A DNA stretch of 13,229 bases from RBG-16-66-20 sp964616875 (lineage in GTDB: Bacteria; Pseudomonadota; Gammaproteobacteria; Burkholderiales; SG8-39): positions 1-13,229 of the forward strand of contig CAZTSJ010000031.1 in the NCBI GenBank assembly GCA_964616875.1. The letters are read 5' to 3'. The notes under the pieces were generated by a model. The model did not search any database and was not told the origin of the DNA. It saw only the letters and a program-made list of their open reading frames with translations. This document shows positions 1 through 9,124 of this stretch, in pieces (positions within the stretch are counted from its first letter, which is position 1; each line of letters opens with the position of its first letter). Made by a program: the position numbers and the translations under genes.

Positions 1-1
1 C

Positions 2-415
2 AAGCGCATGGTGGCGGACGCCGAGACGCACGCCGAGGAAGACCGCAAGGCGCTCGAGCTCGTCAACGCGCGCAACCAGTGCGAGGCGCTCGTGCACTCG
101 GTGAAGAAATCGCTCGCGGAATACGGCGACAAGCTGGAAGCGGGCGAGAAGGAGAAGATCGAGGCCGCGCTCAAGGAGGCCGAGGGCGTGCTCAAGTCCG
201 ACGACAAGGCGCAAATTGACGCCAAAGCGAAGGCGCTGGCGGAAGCCTCGCAGAAGCTCGGCGAAAAAGTGTATGCCGACGCGCAGGCGAAACAGCAGGC
301 CGAAGCGCAGGCCGCGGGCGGCGGCGACGCCAAGGCTTCGGACGAGAAGAAAAAGGACGATGGCAACGTCGTCGATGCCGAGTACACCGAGGTCAAAGAC
401 AAGAAAACGGGCTAA
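2..415 (+). CDS. dnaK: Chaperone protein DnaK (Hsp70), C-terminal part
   Basis: This is the 3' end of dnaK; the 5' part lies before the window, and the reading frame is open from base 2. The visible 137 residues are the end of the substrate-binding domain, i.e. the helical lid (charged helices such as AEEDRKALELVNARNQ), then an Ala/Gln/Gly-rich flexible tail ending in VVDAEYTEVKDKK. That acidic VVDAEYxEV tail is typical of proteobacterial DnaK. DnaK is the ATP-driven cytoplasmic Hsp70 that binds exposed hydrophobic peptides and works with DnaJ and GrpE. The stop is TAA, and dnaJ begins 18 bases later, so the two are almost certainly one operon. The nucleotide-binding domain and the heat-shock promoter cannot be seen here. 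The call is secure from the tail and the dnaJ neighbour. Confidence 0.95.
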   Translation, partial: KRMVADAETHAEEDRKALELVNARNQCEALVHSVKKSLAEYGDKLEAGEKEKIEAALKEAEGVLKSDDKAQIDAKAKALAEASQKLGEKVYADAQAKQQAEAQAAGGGDAKASDEKKKDDGNVVDAEYTEVKDKKTG

Positions 416-433
416 CAGGGAAGGGAAACCCGG

Positions 434-1558
434 GTGGCGAAGCGCGACTACTACGAGGTGCTGGGAGTAAACCGGGACGCCGCCGAGGAAGACATCAAGA
501 AGGCGTACCGGAAACTCGCCATGAAGTGGCATCCGGACCGCAATCCGGACAATCCGAAGGCCGAGGAGCACTTCAAGGAGGCGAAGGAAGCCTACGAGGT
601 CCTGACCGACGCGCAGAAGCGCCCGGCCTACGACCAGTACGGCCACGCCGGCATCGATCCCTCCGCCGCCGCGGGCGCCGGCGCGGGTTTCGGCCAAGCC
701 GGCTTCGGCGACGTCTTCAGCGACATCTTCGGCGAAATTTTCGGCGGCGCACGCGGCGGCCGCTCCACCGTGTTCCGCGGCGCGGACCTGCGCTACAACC
801 TCGAGATCAACCTCGAGCAGGCCGCGCACGGCTTCGAGACCAAGATCCGCATTCCCGCGCTCTCCGAGTGCGCCGCCTGCCACGGCTCGGGCGCCAAGCC
901 GGGCACCCAGCCGCAGACTTGCGCCACCTGCCGCGGCGCCGGGCAGGTACGCGTCTCGCAGGGTCCGTTTTCAATCGCGCAGACCTGCCCGCGCTGCCAC
1001 GGCAGCGGCAAGACCGTCGCGCATCCCTGCGCCGCCTGCAACGGCGCCGGCCGCATCAAGAACCAGAAGACGCTGTCGGTGAAGATTCCGGTCGGCGTGG
1101 ACGAAGGCGACCGCGTGCGCCTGTCAGGCGAAGGCGAAGCCGGCGTCAACGGCGGCCCGCCCGGCGACCTCTACGTCCAGGTGCACCTCAAACCGCACCC
1201 GGTGTTCCAGCGCGACCACGACGACCTGCATTGCGAGATGCCGGTTTCGTTCACGGTCGCGGCGCTGGGCGGCGAAATCGCGATCCCGACGCTCGATGGC
1301 AGCGCGCGCATCCAGGTGCCGGCCGAAACCCAGAGCGGCAAGACGTTCCGCCTGCGCGGCAAGGGCATCAAGGGCGTGCGCAGCCAGACGCCCGGGGATC
1401 TCTTCTGCCACGTGGTGGTCGAGACGCCGGTCAACCTCACCTCGCGCCAGCGCGAACTGCTGCAGGAGTTCGAAGCCATCAGCCAGAAGGACACCGCGCG
1501 CCACAACCCGCGCGCCAAGGGCTGGTTCGACAAGGTCAAGGAATTTTTTGAAGGCTGA
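434..1558 (+). CDS. dnaJ: Chaperone protein DnaJ (Hsp40, type I)
   Basis: DnaJ is the co-chaperone that delivers unfolded proteins to DnaK and stimulates its ATPase. The 374-residue protein has full family length. The J domain covers residues 1-70, with the HPD motif at 33-35. A Gly/Phe-rich linker follows at about 77-108. The zinc-binding domain at about 146-205 has four CxxCxGxG-type repeats with Cys at 146/149, 163/166, 185/188 and 199/202, so all eight zinc ligands are present. The C-terminal peptide-binding domains run to the end. The start is GTG at 434, preceded by a purine-rich AAGGG eight bases upstream; it gives the canonical N-terminus MAKRDYYEVLG. It lies directly downstream of dnaK and is probably transcribed from the heat-shock promoter upstream of dnaK. 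Confidence 0.97.
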   Translation: MAKRDYYEVLGVNRDAAEEDIKKAYRKLAMKWHPDRNPDNPKAEEHFKEAKEAYEVLTDAQKRPAYDQYGHAGIDPSAAAGAGAGFGQAGFGDVFSDIFGEIFGGARGGRSTVFRGADLRYNLEINLEQAAHGFETKIRIPALSECAACHGSGAKPGTQPQTCATCRGAGQVRVSQGPFSIAQTCPRCHGSGKTVAHPCAACNGAGRIKNQKTLSVKIPVGVDEGDRVRLSGEGEAGVNGGPPGDLYVQVHLKPHPVFQRDHDDLHCEMPVSFTVAALGGEIAIPTLDGSARIQVPAETQSGKTFRLRGKGIKGVRSQTPGDLFCHVVVETPVNLTSRQRELLQEFEAISQKDTARHNPRAKGWFDKVKEFFEG

Positions 1559-1649
1559 GGGGAAGCACGGGTCCTGGCAAGATGTGCAATACCGCTTATG
1601 CCGCGTCGCGGCTCATCATTGAAGAGAGCGCAATCCTTCGGAGCGAGCC

Positions 1650-2537
1650 ATGATTAACCGCATCGACCACGTCATGATCTGCGTGCCAGACCTGGCGCAT
1701 GGCATCGAGCAGTATCACAAGATGGGCTTCAACATCTATCCGGGCGGCACGCATCCGGGCAGAGGCACCCACAATGCCATCGCATTTCTCCAGGACGACT
1801 ACGTCGAACTGCTGGCGATCCACGATCGGGCTGAGCACCAGGCGGCGAATCGGCACGGGACCTGGGGCGCGGATCTGGCGGACTTCATCGCGGCGGGCGG
1901 CGGCATCCGCTACATCGTATTGCAAAGCGACGACCTGGCGGCGGATGTGGCCGCAATGCGCAGCCGTGGCATAGAGGTGAGCGACGCGCTCGAAGGCGGC
2001 CGGCGTACCCCGGCGGGGCAGCAGCTACGCTGGAAAGCCGCGATGCTCGGCGCCAGGAATCCGCTGCCGATTTTCTTCATCCAGCATCTGACGCCGCTGG
2101 CGGAGCGCCGCAAACAGCTGCCGCTCGCGGGCAATCACCCCAACGGTGTCACCACTCTCGAGCGCGCCTACATCGTCACTCCGGACGCGGTGGCTGCTGC
2201 AGCGATCTACGCCAATGTGCTCGGTATGCCCCAGCCGGCGTTGCAGCGGGGTACGGTGATCATGTCGGACATGGCCGTGTTCCAGTTGGGCCCCACCGGT
2301 CTGGGCATCGTCCAGCCCTACGCGGCGGGACCGGGTGCCGATGCGCTGGAGCGCCGCGGTCCCGGTCCGTTCCAGGCGCTGTATCGCACCACCGGCATGC
2401 GCGCTGCCGCCCGCTGGATGCAGGAGCACGGCATGCCGCCGCCGGCGCGCGGCGTGCGCAACACCGGCGCGCAGGCAATGCTCGTTTCGCCCAGGAACGC
2501 GTGTGGCGCGTATATCGGCTTCGTGGGAGCCGAATAA
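1650..2537 (+). CDS. Glyoxalase-like (VOC superfamily) protein
   Basis: This 295-residue protein starts IDHVMICVPDL, the usual first strand of a vicinal-oxygen-chelate module. DDYVELLAI, with Glu53 at a likely metal position, ends the first motif. A second, weaker module begins around residue 170 (LERAYIVTPD, IYANVLGM). The layout fits the glyoxalase-like family with a long domain (Pfam Glyoxalase_3 type). VOC proteins are usually metal-dependent cytoplasmic enzymes (isomerases, lyases, dioxygenases), but the substrate cannot be told from sequence. No signal peptide is seen. GGAG six bases before the ATG supports the start. It follows dnaJ after 91 bases and converges with the Bug-family gene, the two stops being 34 bases apart. 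The superfamily is fairly sure; no reaction is assigned. Confidence 0.8.
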   Translation: MINRIDHVMICVPDLAHGIEQYHKMGFNIYPGGTHPGRGTHNAIAFLQDDYVELLAIHDRAEHQAANRHGTWGADLADFIAAGGGIRYIVLQSDDLAADVAAMRSRGIEVSDALEGGRRTPAGQQLRWKAAMLGARNPLPIFFIQHLTPLAERRKQLPLAGNHPNGVTTLERAYIVTPDAVAAAAIYANVLGMPQPALQRGTVIMSDMAVFQLGPTGLGIVQPYAAGPGADALERRGPGPFQALYRTTGMRAAARWMQEHGMPPPARGVRNTGAQAMLVSPRNACGAYIGFVGAE

Positions 2538-2571
2538 CCACCCTGCGTCGAGCGCCGCTATTGGTGAAAAA

Positions 2572-3552
2572 TCACTCCCCTTTGATGCCGGCGCGCTTCA
2601 CGACCTGGCTCATCCGGAGGAGGCCCGCCTGCGTCCACTGCGTTACTTGCTCGGGCGGCGAGCCGATCGGCTCTAGCCCCTGCGCGATCAGCTTCTCGCG
2701 CACGTCAGGGGCGTTGACGGCTTTAACCACCTCCGCGTTCAGCCGATCGACGACCGGCTTCGGGGTGCCGACCGGCACGACAATCGAGGCCCATGTGAAC
2801 CATTCGAATCCGGGCATCCCGGCCTCGGTCATGGTCGGGACCTCGGGGAGCAGCGGCGAGCGTTTCGGGCTCGGCACGGCGAGCGCACGCATCCGGCCCG
2901 ACTTGATGTACGGCTGCACGATCGATACCGCGCTGAAGTGGACTTGCACCTGGTTCGAGATCACATCGAGCGCGGCTTGCGTCGCGCCGCGGTACGGGAT
3001 GTGCACGAGATAGATGCCGGTGGCCGCCTTGAACGCTTCCATCGCGACGTGCTGCGGACTGCCGTTGCCGCCCGAGGAGTAGTCGATTCTGCCGGGCCGC
3101 TGCTTCGCCAGCGCGACGAACTCGGGGACGCTCTTCGCCGGCAGGTCGTTGTTCGCGACCATCACCCAGGTGATCCCGGCGACGACGCTCACCGGCACGA
3201 AGTCCTTCACCGGGTCGTAGGGCGCCTGCCGGATGTTCGGGATCATCGTCAGGATGCTGTCGTTGAGCGCCCCGAGCGTGTAGCCGTCGGGCGCGGCGCG
3301 CTTGACCCGCTCGGCGCCGATCAGGCCGGCAGCGCCGGGCTGGTTCTCGACCACGATCTGGCGCCCCATGCTGTCGCCCATCTTCTGCGCGACGATCCGC
3401 ATCATGATGTCGACCGCGCTGCCGGCCTGCAGCGGCATCACCATCAGGACAGGCTTCGCCGGATACTCTTGCGCCACCACCGGCTGCGGCGCTGCGAGCA
3501 GCGCCGCAGCAACAATGAAGCGGCGTATGCGTCGGCGTTCAGCAGCTTTCAT
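2572..3552 (-). CDS. Bug/TctC-family tripartite tricarboxylate transporter substrate-binding protein
   Basis: This is an exported 326-residue binding protein of the Bug family, the periplasmic receptor of tripartite tricarboxylate transporters. An Arg-rich n-region and hydrophobic core lead to a likely signal-peptidase cut after PVVAQ near residue 28. The mature protein begins with the family pattern YPAKPVLMVMPLQAGSAVD. Other family signatures include QIVVENQPGAAGLIGA, APDGYTLG, YSSGGNGSPQHVAMEAFK and HIPYRGATQAALD. AGGA seven bases before the ATG supports the start. No TctA or TctB membrane genes are in the window, so it is an orphan receptor here, as is common for Bug genes in Burkholderiales-type genomes. 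Ligands in the family are mostly carboxylates or amino acids; this one is unknown. It lies 100 bases downstream of cysS on the same strand. Confidence 0.92.
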   Translation of the reverse strand: MKAAERRRIRRFIVAAALLAAPQPVVAQEYPAKPVLMVMPLQAGSAVDIMMRIVAQKMGDSMGRQIVVENQPGAAGLIGAERVKRAAPDGYTLGALNDSILTMIPNIRQAPYDPVKDFVPVSVVAGITWVMVANNDLPAKSVPEFVALAKQRPGRIDYSSGGNGSPQHVAMEAFKAATGIYLVHIPYRGATQAALDVISNQVQVHFSAVSIVQPYIKSGRMRALAVPSPKRSPLLPEVPTMTEAGMPGFEWFTWASIVVPVGTPKPVVDRLNAEVVKAVNAPDVREKLIAQGLEPIGSPPEQVTQWTQAGLLRMSQVVKRAGIKGE

Positions 3553-3652
3553 CTTCGCTTCCTCTGTCTTCTACGGAAAATAGATTTTGACGCGCATTTT
3601 GCCGCGGTTCCGGGGCTGGCGCTGGTCAATCCCGCCGGTTAAGGCACAGGCG

Positions 3653-5014
<1,362 letters not shown>

Positions 5015-5081
5015 GTTGTTAACCGGCGGGGCTTAGTCTAGAATGAACAAGATTCCGTAGGGCCTTGAAAACTATAACACA

Positions 5082-6050
5082 ATGATGACTTACACCGACG
5101 CGCGCCTGATGCTCGCGACGCTCCTCGGAGCGTTGCTCGCGACCTCCAGTCCGGCGTTTGCCGATGACGTGCAAGATGCCAGCAAGTTGCTCAAGTCCGG
5201 GCAGCACCAGCAGGCGCTCGAGCGCGTCAACAAAGTTCTGGCGGCAAAACCGCGCGATGCGCAGGCGCGCTTTCTCAAGGGACTGATCTTCGCCGAGCAG
5301 GGGAATACGAAGGACGCGACCGATGTTTTCCTCGCGCTGACGAAGGACTATCCCGACCTGCCCGAGCCCTACAACAACCTCGCGGTAATTTACGCCTCGC
5401 AGGGCCAGTACGACAAGGCGCGCGGCGCGCTCGAGCAGTCGATCCGCACGCATCCGAGCTACGCCACCGCCTACGAAAACCTGGGCGACGTCTACGCCAA
5501 GCTGGCGAGCCAGGCCTACGACAAGGCGCTGCAGATCGACTCGACCAATCCTGGCGCCAAGAACAAGCTCGCGCTGGTGCGCGACCTGGTGGGCGGTGCC
5601 GCGCCGGCCAAGCCGGTGGCGGTGGCTGTCGCCGCAGCGCCTGTCGTAGTCGCCGCAGCCGAACCCGCCAAACCGGTCGTGGAAAAGCCGGTCGCGCCAA
5701 GGCCAGGAAACACCGAAGTACTCGACACCGTCAACGGCTGGGCCAAGGCATGGGCCGCGAAAGACGTGGCTGCGTACCTCGCGTTCTACGGCAAGGACTT
5801 CAAGACGCCCGCTGGCGAGTCGCGCGCCGATTGGGAAAAGGCCCGCCGGCAGCGCATCAGCGCGCCCAAGAGCATCGCGGTGACGGTGGACGCGCCCAAG
5901 GTAAGCGTTCCGGCGGAGGGCCAGGCCAGCGTCACGTTCCGCCAGGGCTATCGGTCGGATGTCATCAAGTCCACTAACACCACCAAGACGTTGATACTTG
6001 CCAGGATCGACGGGCGCTGGCTCATCCAGCAGGAGAGGGTCGGCAATTGA
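5082..6050 (+). CDS. Secreted TPR protein with C-terminal NTF2-like domain
   Basis: This 322-residue exported protein is the first gene of the envelope operon. A signal peptide ends at TSSPAFA (about residue 27). Tetratricopeptide repeats fill about 30-160 (ALERVNKVLAAKPRDAQARF, EPYNNLAVIYASQGQYDKA, AYENLGDVYAK). An Ala/Pro/Val-rich linker spans about 171-209. From about 210 to the end lies an NTF2-like domain (WAKAWAAKDVAAYLAFYGKDF, then FRQGYRSD and IDGRWLIQQE). The same domain type ends the next protein. TPRs mediate protein binding, so a scaffold or partner role for the transpeptidase is likely, but that is inference. Two adjacent ATGs occur at 5082 and 5085; neither has a strong ribosome-binding site, and a third in-frame ATG at 5109 is possible but would leave a signal peptide with few positive charges. 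Confidence 0.85.
   Translation: MMTYTDARLMLATLLGALLATSSPAFADDVQDASKLLKSGQHQQALERVNKVLAAKPRDAQARFLKGLIFAEQGNTKDATDVFLALTKDYPDLPEPYNNLAVIYASQGQYDKARGALEQSIRTHPSYATAYENLGDVYAKLASQAYDKALQIDSTNPGAKNKLALVRDLVGGAAPAKPVAVAVAAAPVVVAAAEPAKPVVEKPVAPRPGNTEVLDTVNGWAKAWAAKDVAAYLAFYGKDFKTPAGESRADWEKARRQRISAPKSIAVTVDAPKVSVPAEGQASVTFRQGYRSDVIKSTNTTKTLILARIDGRWLIQQERVGN
6031..6039 (+). promoter_or_regulatory. Ribosome-binding site deciding the TTG start of the L,D-transpeptidase gene
   Basis: The purine-rich AGGAGAGGG lies inside the last codons of the TPR gene, seven bases before the TTG at 6047. No ATG or GTG occurs in frame nearby, and the TTG places a normal signal peptide at the N-terminus. The strong site therefore supports TTG as the true start and suggests translational coupling with the upstream gene. 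Confidence 0.7.
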
Positions 6051-7222
6051 ATCCCCTGCCTAGCGCTTTCCTGCGCCTGGCCACTGCCGCGCTCCTGTTT
6101 TTTTCCGCCTCGTACACCGCGGCCGTCGGACCGGAGAAAGCCCTATCCAGCGTGCTGGAGGCGATCGAAGCCAACCGGCTCGACCTTGCGACGCAACGCG
6201 TCGAGGCCCTGATCGCGGCGCAGCCGAATTTCCGCCTCGCCCACCTGATCCGCGGCGACCTGCTGCTGGCGCGCGCTCGCCCGCTCGAGACTTTCGGCAA
6301 CGTGCCGAAGACGGTGCCGCGCGAGAAAGTGGAAGACCTTCGCGCCGAGGCCCTGCTGCGCCTGCGCGCGTTTCGCGACCGCCCCAACGCCGAACGCGTG
6401 CCGCGCTACATCCTGCAGATGCACGCCGACCAGAAGTACGCGCTGGTGGTGGACTCGCGCCGCTCGCGCCTCTACGTGTTCGAGAATGTCGGCGGGCGCC
6501 CCCAGTTCATCGCCGACTACTACGTCTCGCTGGGCAAGAACGGCGTGGACAAGACGCGCGAAGGCGACCAGAAAACGCCGATCGGCGTGTACCACGTCAC
6601 CGCCAACCTGCCGCGGCAGAAGCTCACCGATTTCTACGGCGCCGGCGCCTACCCGATTAATTATCCGAACGCCTGGGACAAGCAGCTCGGCCGCAACGGC
6701 CACGGCATCTGGCTGCACGGTACGCCCTCGGACACCTACAGCCGCCCGCCACGCGCGAGCGATGGCTGCATCGTGCTGGCGAACGCCGACCTGGAAGCGG
6801 TCGGCCGCACCGTGCAAATCGGCCTCACGCCGGTAATCATCGCCAACGAGATCGAGTGGACAGATGCCGCGGAGCTCGAGACCGAACGCAAGGGACTCGC
6901 CGATGCCTTCGAGGCCTGGCGCGCGGACTGGGAAAGCCGCGATGCGGAGCGCTATCTCGGCCATTACACCGCGCGCTTCAGTTCCGGCGACCAGGACCTG
7001 GCGGCATGGTCCGAACACAAGCGCAAGGTCAACGGCGCGAAGAGCTGGATCAAGGTCGCGGTATCGCGCGTCGCAATGCTGCAGTATCCGCGCGAAAACT
7101 TCGTCGTCATCAGCTTCGACCAGGACTACCGTTCGAGCAATCTCTCCAACGCGATGCGCAAGCGCCAGTACTGGATCAAGGACGACGGGCGCTGGCGGAT
7201 CCTCTATGAAGGTGGCGCATGA
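6047..7222 (+). CDS. L,D-transpeptidase (YkuD family) with C-terminal NTF2-like domain
   Basis: L,D-transpeptidases act in the periplasm on peptidoglycan stem peptides, making 3-3 crosslinks or attaching proteins, with a catalytic Cys. The 391-residue protein has an N-terminal hydrophobic signal sequence (about residues 8-27), a helical region to about 115, a YkuD catalytic domain at about 128-260, and an NTF2-like domain at about 284-391. The catalytic motif is present as WLHGTPSDT (His224) and ASDGCIVLAN (Cys241), which has SDGC in place of the more usual SHGC. This architecture resembles the Cds6-type L,D-transpeptidases. The start is TTG with a strong ribosome-binding site, overlapping the TPR gene stop (TTGA). 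The stop overlaps the cyclophilin start (ATGA), so translation is probably coupled. The exact bond made cannot be told from sequence. Confidence 0.92.
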   Translation: MNPLPSAFLRLATAALLFFSASYTAAVGPEKALSSVLEAIEANRLDLATQRVEALIAAQPNFRLAHLIRGDLLLARARPLETFGNVPKTVPREKVEDLRAEALLRLRAFRDRPNAERVPRYILQMHADQKYALVVDSRRSRLYVFENVGGRPQFIADYYVSLGKNGVDKTREGDQKTPIGVYHVTANLPRQKLTDFYGAGAYPINYPNAWDKQLGRNGHGIWLHGTPSDTYSRPPRASDGCIVLANADLEAVGRTVQIGLTPVIIANEIEWTDAAELETERKGLADAFEAWRADWESRDAERYLGHYTARFSSGDQDLAAWSEHKRKVNGAKSWIKVAVSRVAMLQYPRENFVVISFDQDYRSSNLSNAMRKRQYWIKDDGRWRILYEGGA

Positions 7223-7803
7223 GACTGATGTCTTTCTGGAAACCCCTGGTGATTCTTTCCGCAACCGCGGCGGGCTCGGGCGCGCTTGCCGCCGATCCCC
7301 AGGTCGACCTCAAGACCAATGTCGGCACCATCCGGCTCGAACTCTATCCGGCCAAGGCCCCCAAGACGGTCGAGAACTTCCTGCAATACGTCAAGGACGG
7401 CCATTACAACGGCATGATTTTCCACCGCGTCATCGACCAATTCATGGTCCAGGGCGGCGGTTTCGACAAGGGCTACAAGGAAAAATCGACGCGCGATTCG
7501 ATCCCGAACGAAGCCAAGAACGGGCTCAGGAACGATCTTGGCACCGTCGCCATGGCGCGTACCTCCGCGCCGCACTCGGCATCCTCGCAGTTCTTCATCA
7601 ACGGCAAGAACAACGATTTCCTCAACGCCGCCGCTGCCCAGGACGGCTGGGGCTATGCGGTGTTCGGCAAGGTCGTCTCGGGCATGGATGTGGTGACGAA
7701 GATCTCCAAGCTGCCCACCGGTTCGGGCGGCCCGTTTCCCACCGACGTACCCAAGCAGATGGTGATCATCGAGTCCGCCACCCTGGTGGCCGACAAGAAG
7801 TGA
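7219..7803 (+). CDS. ppiA: Periplasmic peptidyl-prolyl cis-trans isomerase, cyclophilin type
   Basis: Cyclophilins speed cis-trans isomerisation of X-Pro bonds during protein folding. The 194-residue protein has a signal peptide cut after GALA (residue 24), so it should act in the periplasm. The cyclophilin fold follows: VGTIRLELYPAKAPKTVENF, the catalytic-site stretch FHRVI with Arg70, FMVQGGG, SQFFIN at 123-128, and GWGYAVFGKV near 143-152. Length and motifs match bacterial PpiA/PpiB enzymes. The name ppiA is chosen because of the export signal and could differ in other naming schemes. The ATG overlaps the L,D-transpeptidase stop by four bases and has AAGG six bases upstream. Its place between transpeptidase and lpxH suggests a role in folding envelope proteins. 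Confidence 0.93.
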   Translation: MRLMSFWKPLVILSATAAGSGALAADPQVDLKTNVGTIRLELYPAKAPKTVENFLQYVKDGHYNGMIFHRVIDQFMVQGGGFDKGYKEKSTRDSIPNEAKNGLRNDLGTVAMARTSAPHSASSQFFINGKNNDFLNAAAAQDGWGYAVFGKVVSGMDVVTKISKLPTGSGGPFPTDVPKQMVIIESATLVADKK

Positions 7804-7816
7804 TGCCGGCGGGGTT

Positions 7817-8554
7817 GTGACGCAGCAGGCGCTCTTCATCTCCGACCTGCATCTGTCGGCGGAGCGCCCGGAGGCCAACGAGCAGTTCTTCAGGTTCATC
7901 GGCGACGAGGCCGCCCGCGCGCAGGCGCTCTATGTGCTCGGCGACCTGTTCGAGTACTGGGCCGGCGATGACGAGCTGACGGACAGCAAAGGGGATCCGC
8001 TCGCAGCTGAAGTTGCTGCCGGTTTCAGGTCTCTTTCAAACCGCGGCGTAAAAGTCTGGGTCATGCACGGCAATCGGGATTTCCTTGTGGGAAAGGGATT
8101 CCTCTCGGCCAGCGGCGCGCAGTTTCTCGACGACCCCACTGTGATACAGGCAGAGGGAAAGCCGGTCGCCTTGCTGCACGGCGACACGCTGTGCACCGAC
8201 GACCGCGACTACCAGGCCTGGCGCCTGACGGCACGCTCGGCGGCCTGGCAGCAGGAGTTCCTCGCCAAATCCCTCGCCGAGCGCCACATCGCGATCGGTG
8301 CCCTGCGCGAAAAGAGCAAGCAGGTCATCGCCGCCAAACCCGCCGAGATCATGGACGTCAACGCCGACGCCGTGCGTGACGCATTCCGGCGCCATGGCGT
8401 GCGGCGCCTGATCCACGGCCACACGCACCGTCCCGCACGCCACGAAATCGAGGTCGACGGCGCGCGTTGCGAACGCTGGGTGCTGCCCGACTGGTACGGC
8501 CGCGGCGGCTACCTCGCGCTGGACGACGTCGGCCCGCGGCTGGTTTCGTTCTAA
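7817..8554 (+). CDS. lpxH: UDP-2,3-diacylglucosamine diphosphatase
   Basis: LpxH hydrolyses UDP-2,3-diacylglucosamine to lipid X and UMP in the lipid A pathway, at the inner membrane. The 245-residue protein shows the calcineurin-like metallophosphoesterase motifs of the family: SDLHL (Asp10, His12), GDLFEYW (Asp43), HGNRDF (Asn86), LLHGDTLCTDD (His121) and LIHGHTHRPA (His200, His202), all expected metal ligands. LCTDDRDYQ and EIMDVN are LpxH-specific, which separates it from other metallophosphoesterases. The start is GTG at 7817, giving TQQALFISDLHLS; GGCGGGG just upstream is a weak ribosome-binding site. The gene is 13 bases behind the cyclophilin gene and closes the envelope operon. Confidence 0.96.
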   Translation: MTQQALFISDLHLSAERPEANEQFFRFIGDEAARAQALYVLGDLFEYWAGDDELTDSKGDPLAAEVAAGFRSLSNRGVKVWVMHGNRDFLVGKGFLSASGAQFLDDPTVIQAEGKPVALLHGDTLCTDDRDYQAWRLTARSAAWQQEFLAKSLAERHIAIGALREKSKQVIAAKPAEIMDVNADAVRDAFRRHGVRRLIHGHTHRPARHEIEVDGARCERWVLPDWYGRGGYLALDDVGPRLVSF

Positions 8555-8562
8555 CCATCGCG

Positions 8563-8591
8563 TTGGCGCACCTTCGGCAGGCAGATAGAAT
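8563..8591 (+). promoter_or_regulatory. Sigma70-like promoter for the YHS-domain gene
   Basis: A -35-like TTGGCG (8563-8568, four of six consensus bases) and a -10 TAGAAT (8586-8591, five of six) are separated by exactly 17 bases. Transcription would begin near 8598, about 33 bases before the preferred ATG at 8631. The element sits in the short gap after lpxH, so the downstream gene probably has its own promoter. Confidence 0.6.
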
Positions 8592-8630
8592 AGGTCGTTT
8601 CCAGCCCGCATGTTTTGCGAGGACATGGTT

Positions 8631-9119
8631 ATGAAGAAAGTGAGCATTTCTCTGATTCTGGCCGGCTTTGTTGAAATCCTGTTTTTCGGATCAATGGCGG
8701 TTGCACAAGCCGCAGATGATCGTCTCGCCCTCAAGGGCTATGACACTGTGGCCTATTTCACCGATAAACGCGCGAGCCTCGGCAGTACGAAATATCAGCA
8801 TGAGTGGGATGGCGCTGTTTATAGGTTTGCGTCGGCCAAAAATCTCGCACTATTCAAGGCCGAGCCAGATCGCTACTTGCCGCAATACAACAACTGGTGC
8901 GCCGCGTCGGTTTCGAAAGGCGTCAAGGTGCACGGAAATCCGGAATGGTGGCTGGTGATCGACGGCCGCCTGTACCTGTTTGGCAAGCCGATTGGTCCCG
9001 ATCTGATGCGCGCTGATCCGGCCACGAGGAGCAAGGCCGACAAGGAATGGTCGAAAGTCTCGCAACTGCCGACCCCGCCGGTGCCCGACTACATGCGCGG
9101 CGCGGTTGTGAAGCAATAG
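8631..9119 (+). CDS. Exported YHS-domain protein
   Basis: This is a small exported protein of the YHS-domain family, of unknown biochemical role; YHS domains resemble metal-binding TRASH domains. With the start at 8631 it has 162 residues: a signal peptide (MKKVSISLILAGF to AVAQAAD), then DRLALKGYDTVAYF, the family opening in which the domain follows the signal peptide directly. KYQHEWDGAVYRFASAKNLALF and YLPQYNNWCAASVSKG follow, with a single Cys at the position often seen as GYCA in relatives (some of which carry selenocysteine). The ATG at 8631 is preferred over in-frame ATGs at 8610 and 8625 because GAGG lies eight bases before it and the signal peptide is then standard. GC looks lower than in the neighbours, suggesting possible acquisition. 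It converges on the cyclase gene with five bases between stops. Confidence 0.8.
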   Translation: MKKVSISLILAGFVEILFFGSMAVAQAADDRLALKGYDTVAYFTDKRASLGSTKYQHEWDGAVYRFASAKNLALFKAEPDRYLPQYNNWCAASVSKGVKVHGNPEWWLVIDGRLYLFGKPIGPDLMRADPATRSKADKEWSKVSQLPTPPVPDYMRGAVVKQ

Positions 9120-9124
9120 CGGAC

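Noticed and set aside
1600..1612. Small hairpin GCCGC-GTC-GCGGC after dnaJ
   Set aside because: It has only five base pairs and a three-base loop, with no U tract after it, so it is not a convincing terminator in such GC-rich sequence.
3624..3629. TTGACC on the - strand as a -35 box for the Bug gene
   Set aside because: The position 17-19 bases downstream is CG-rich with no resemblance to a -10 box.
5073..5078. TATAAC as a -10 box for the TPR gene
   Set aside because: It is only three bases from the ATG and has no -35 at normal spacing; it would require a leaderless transcript, for which there is no other sign.
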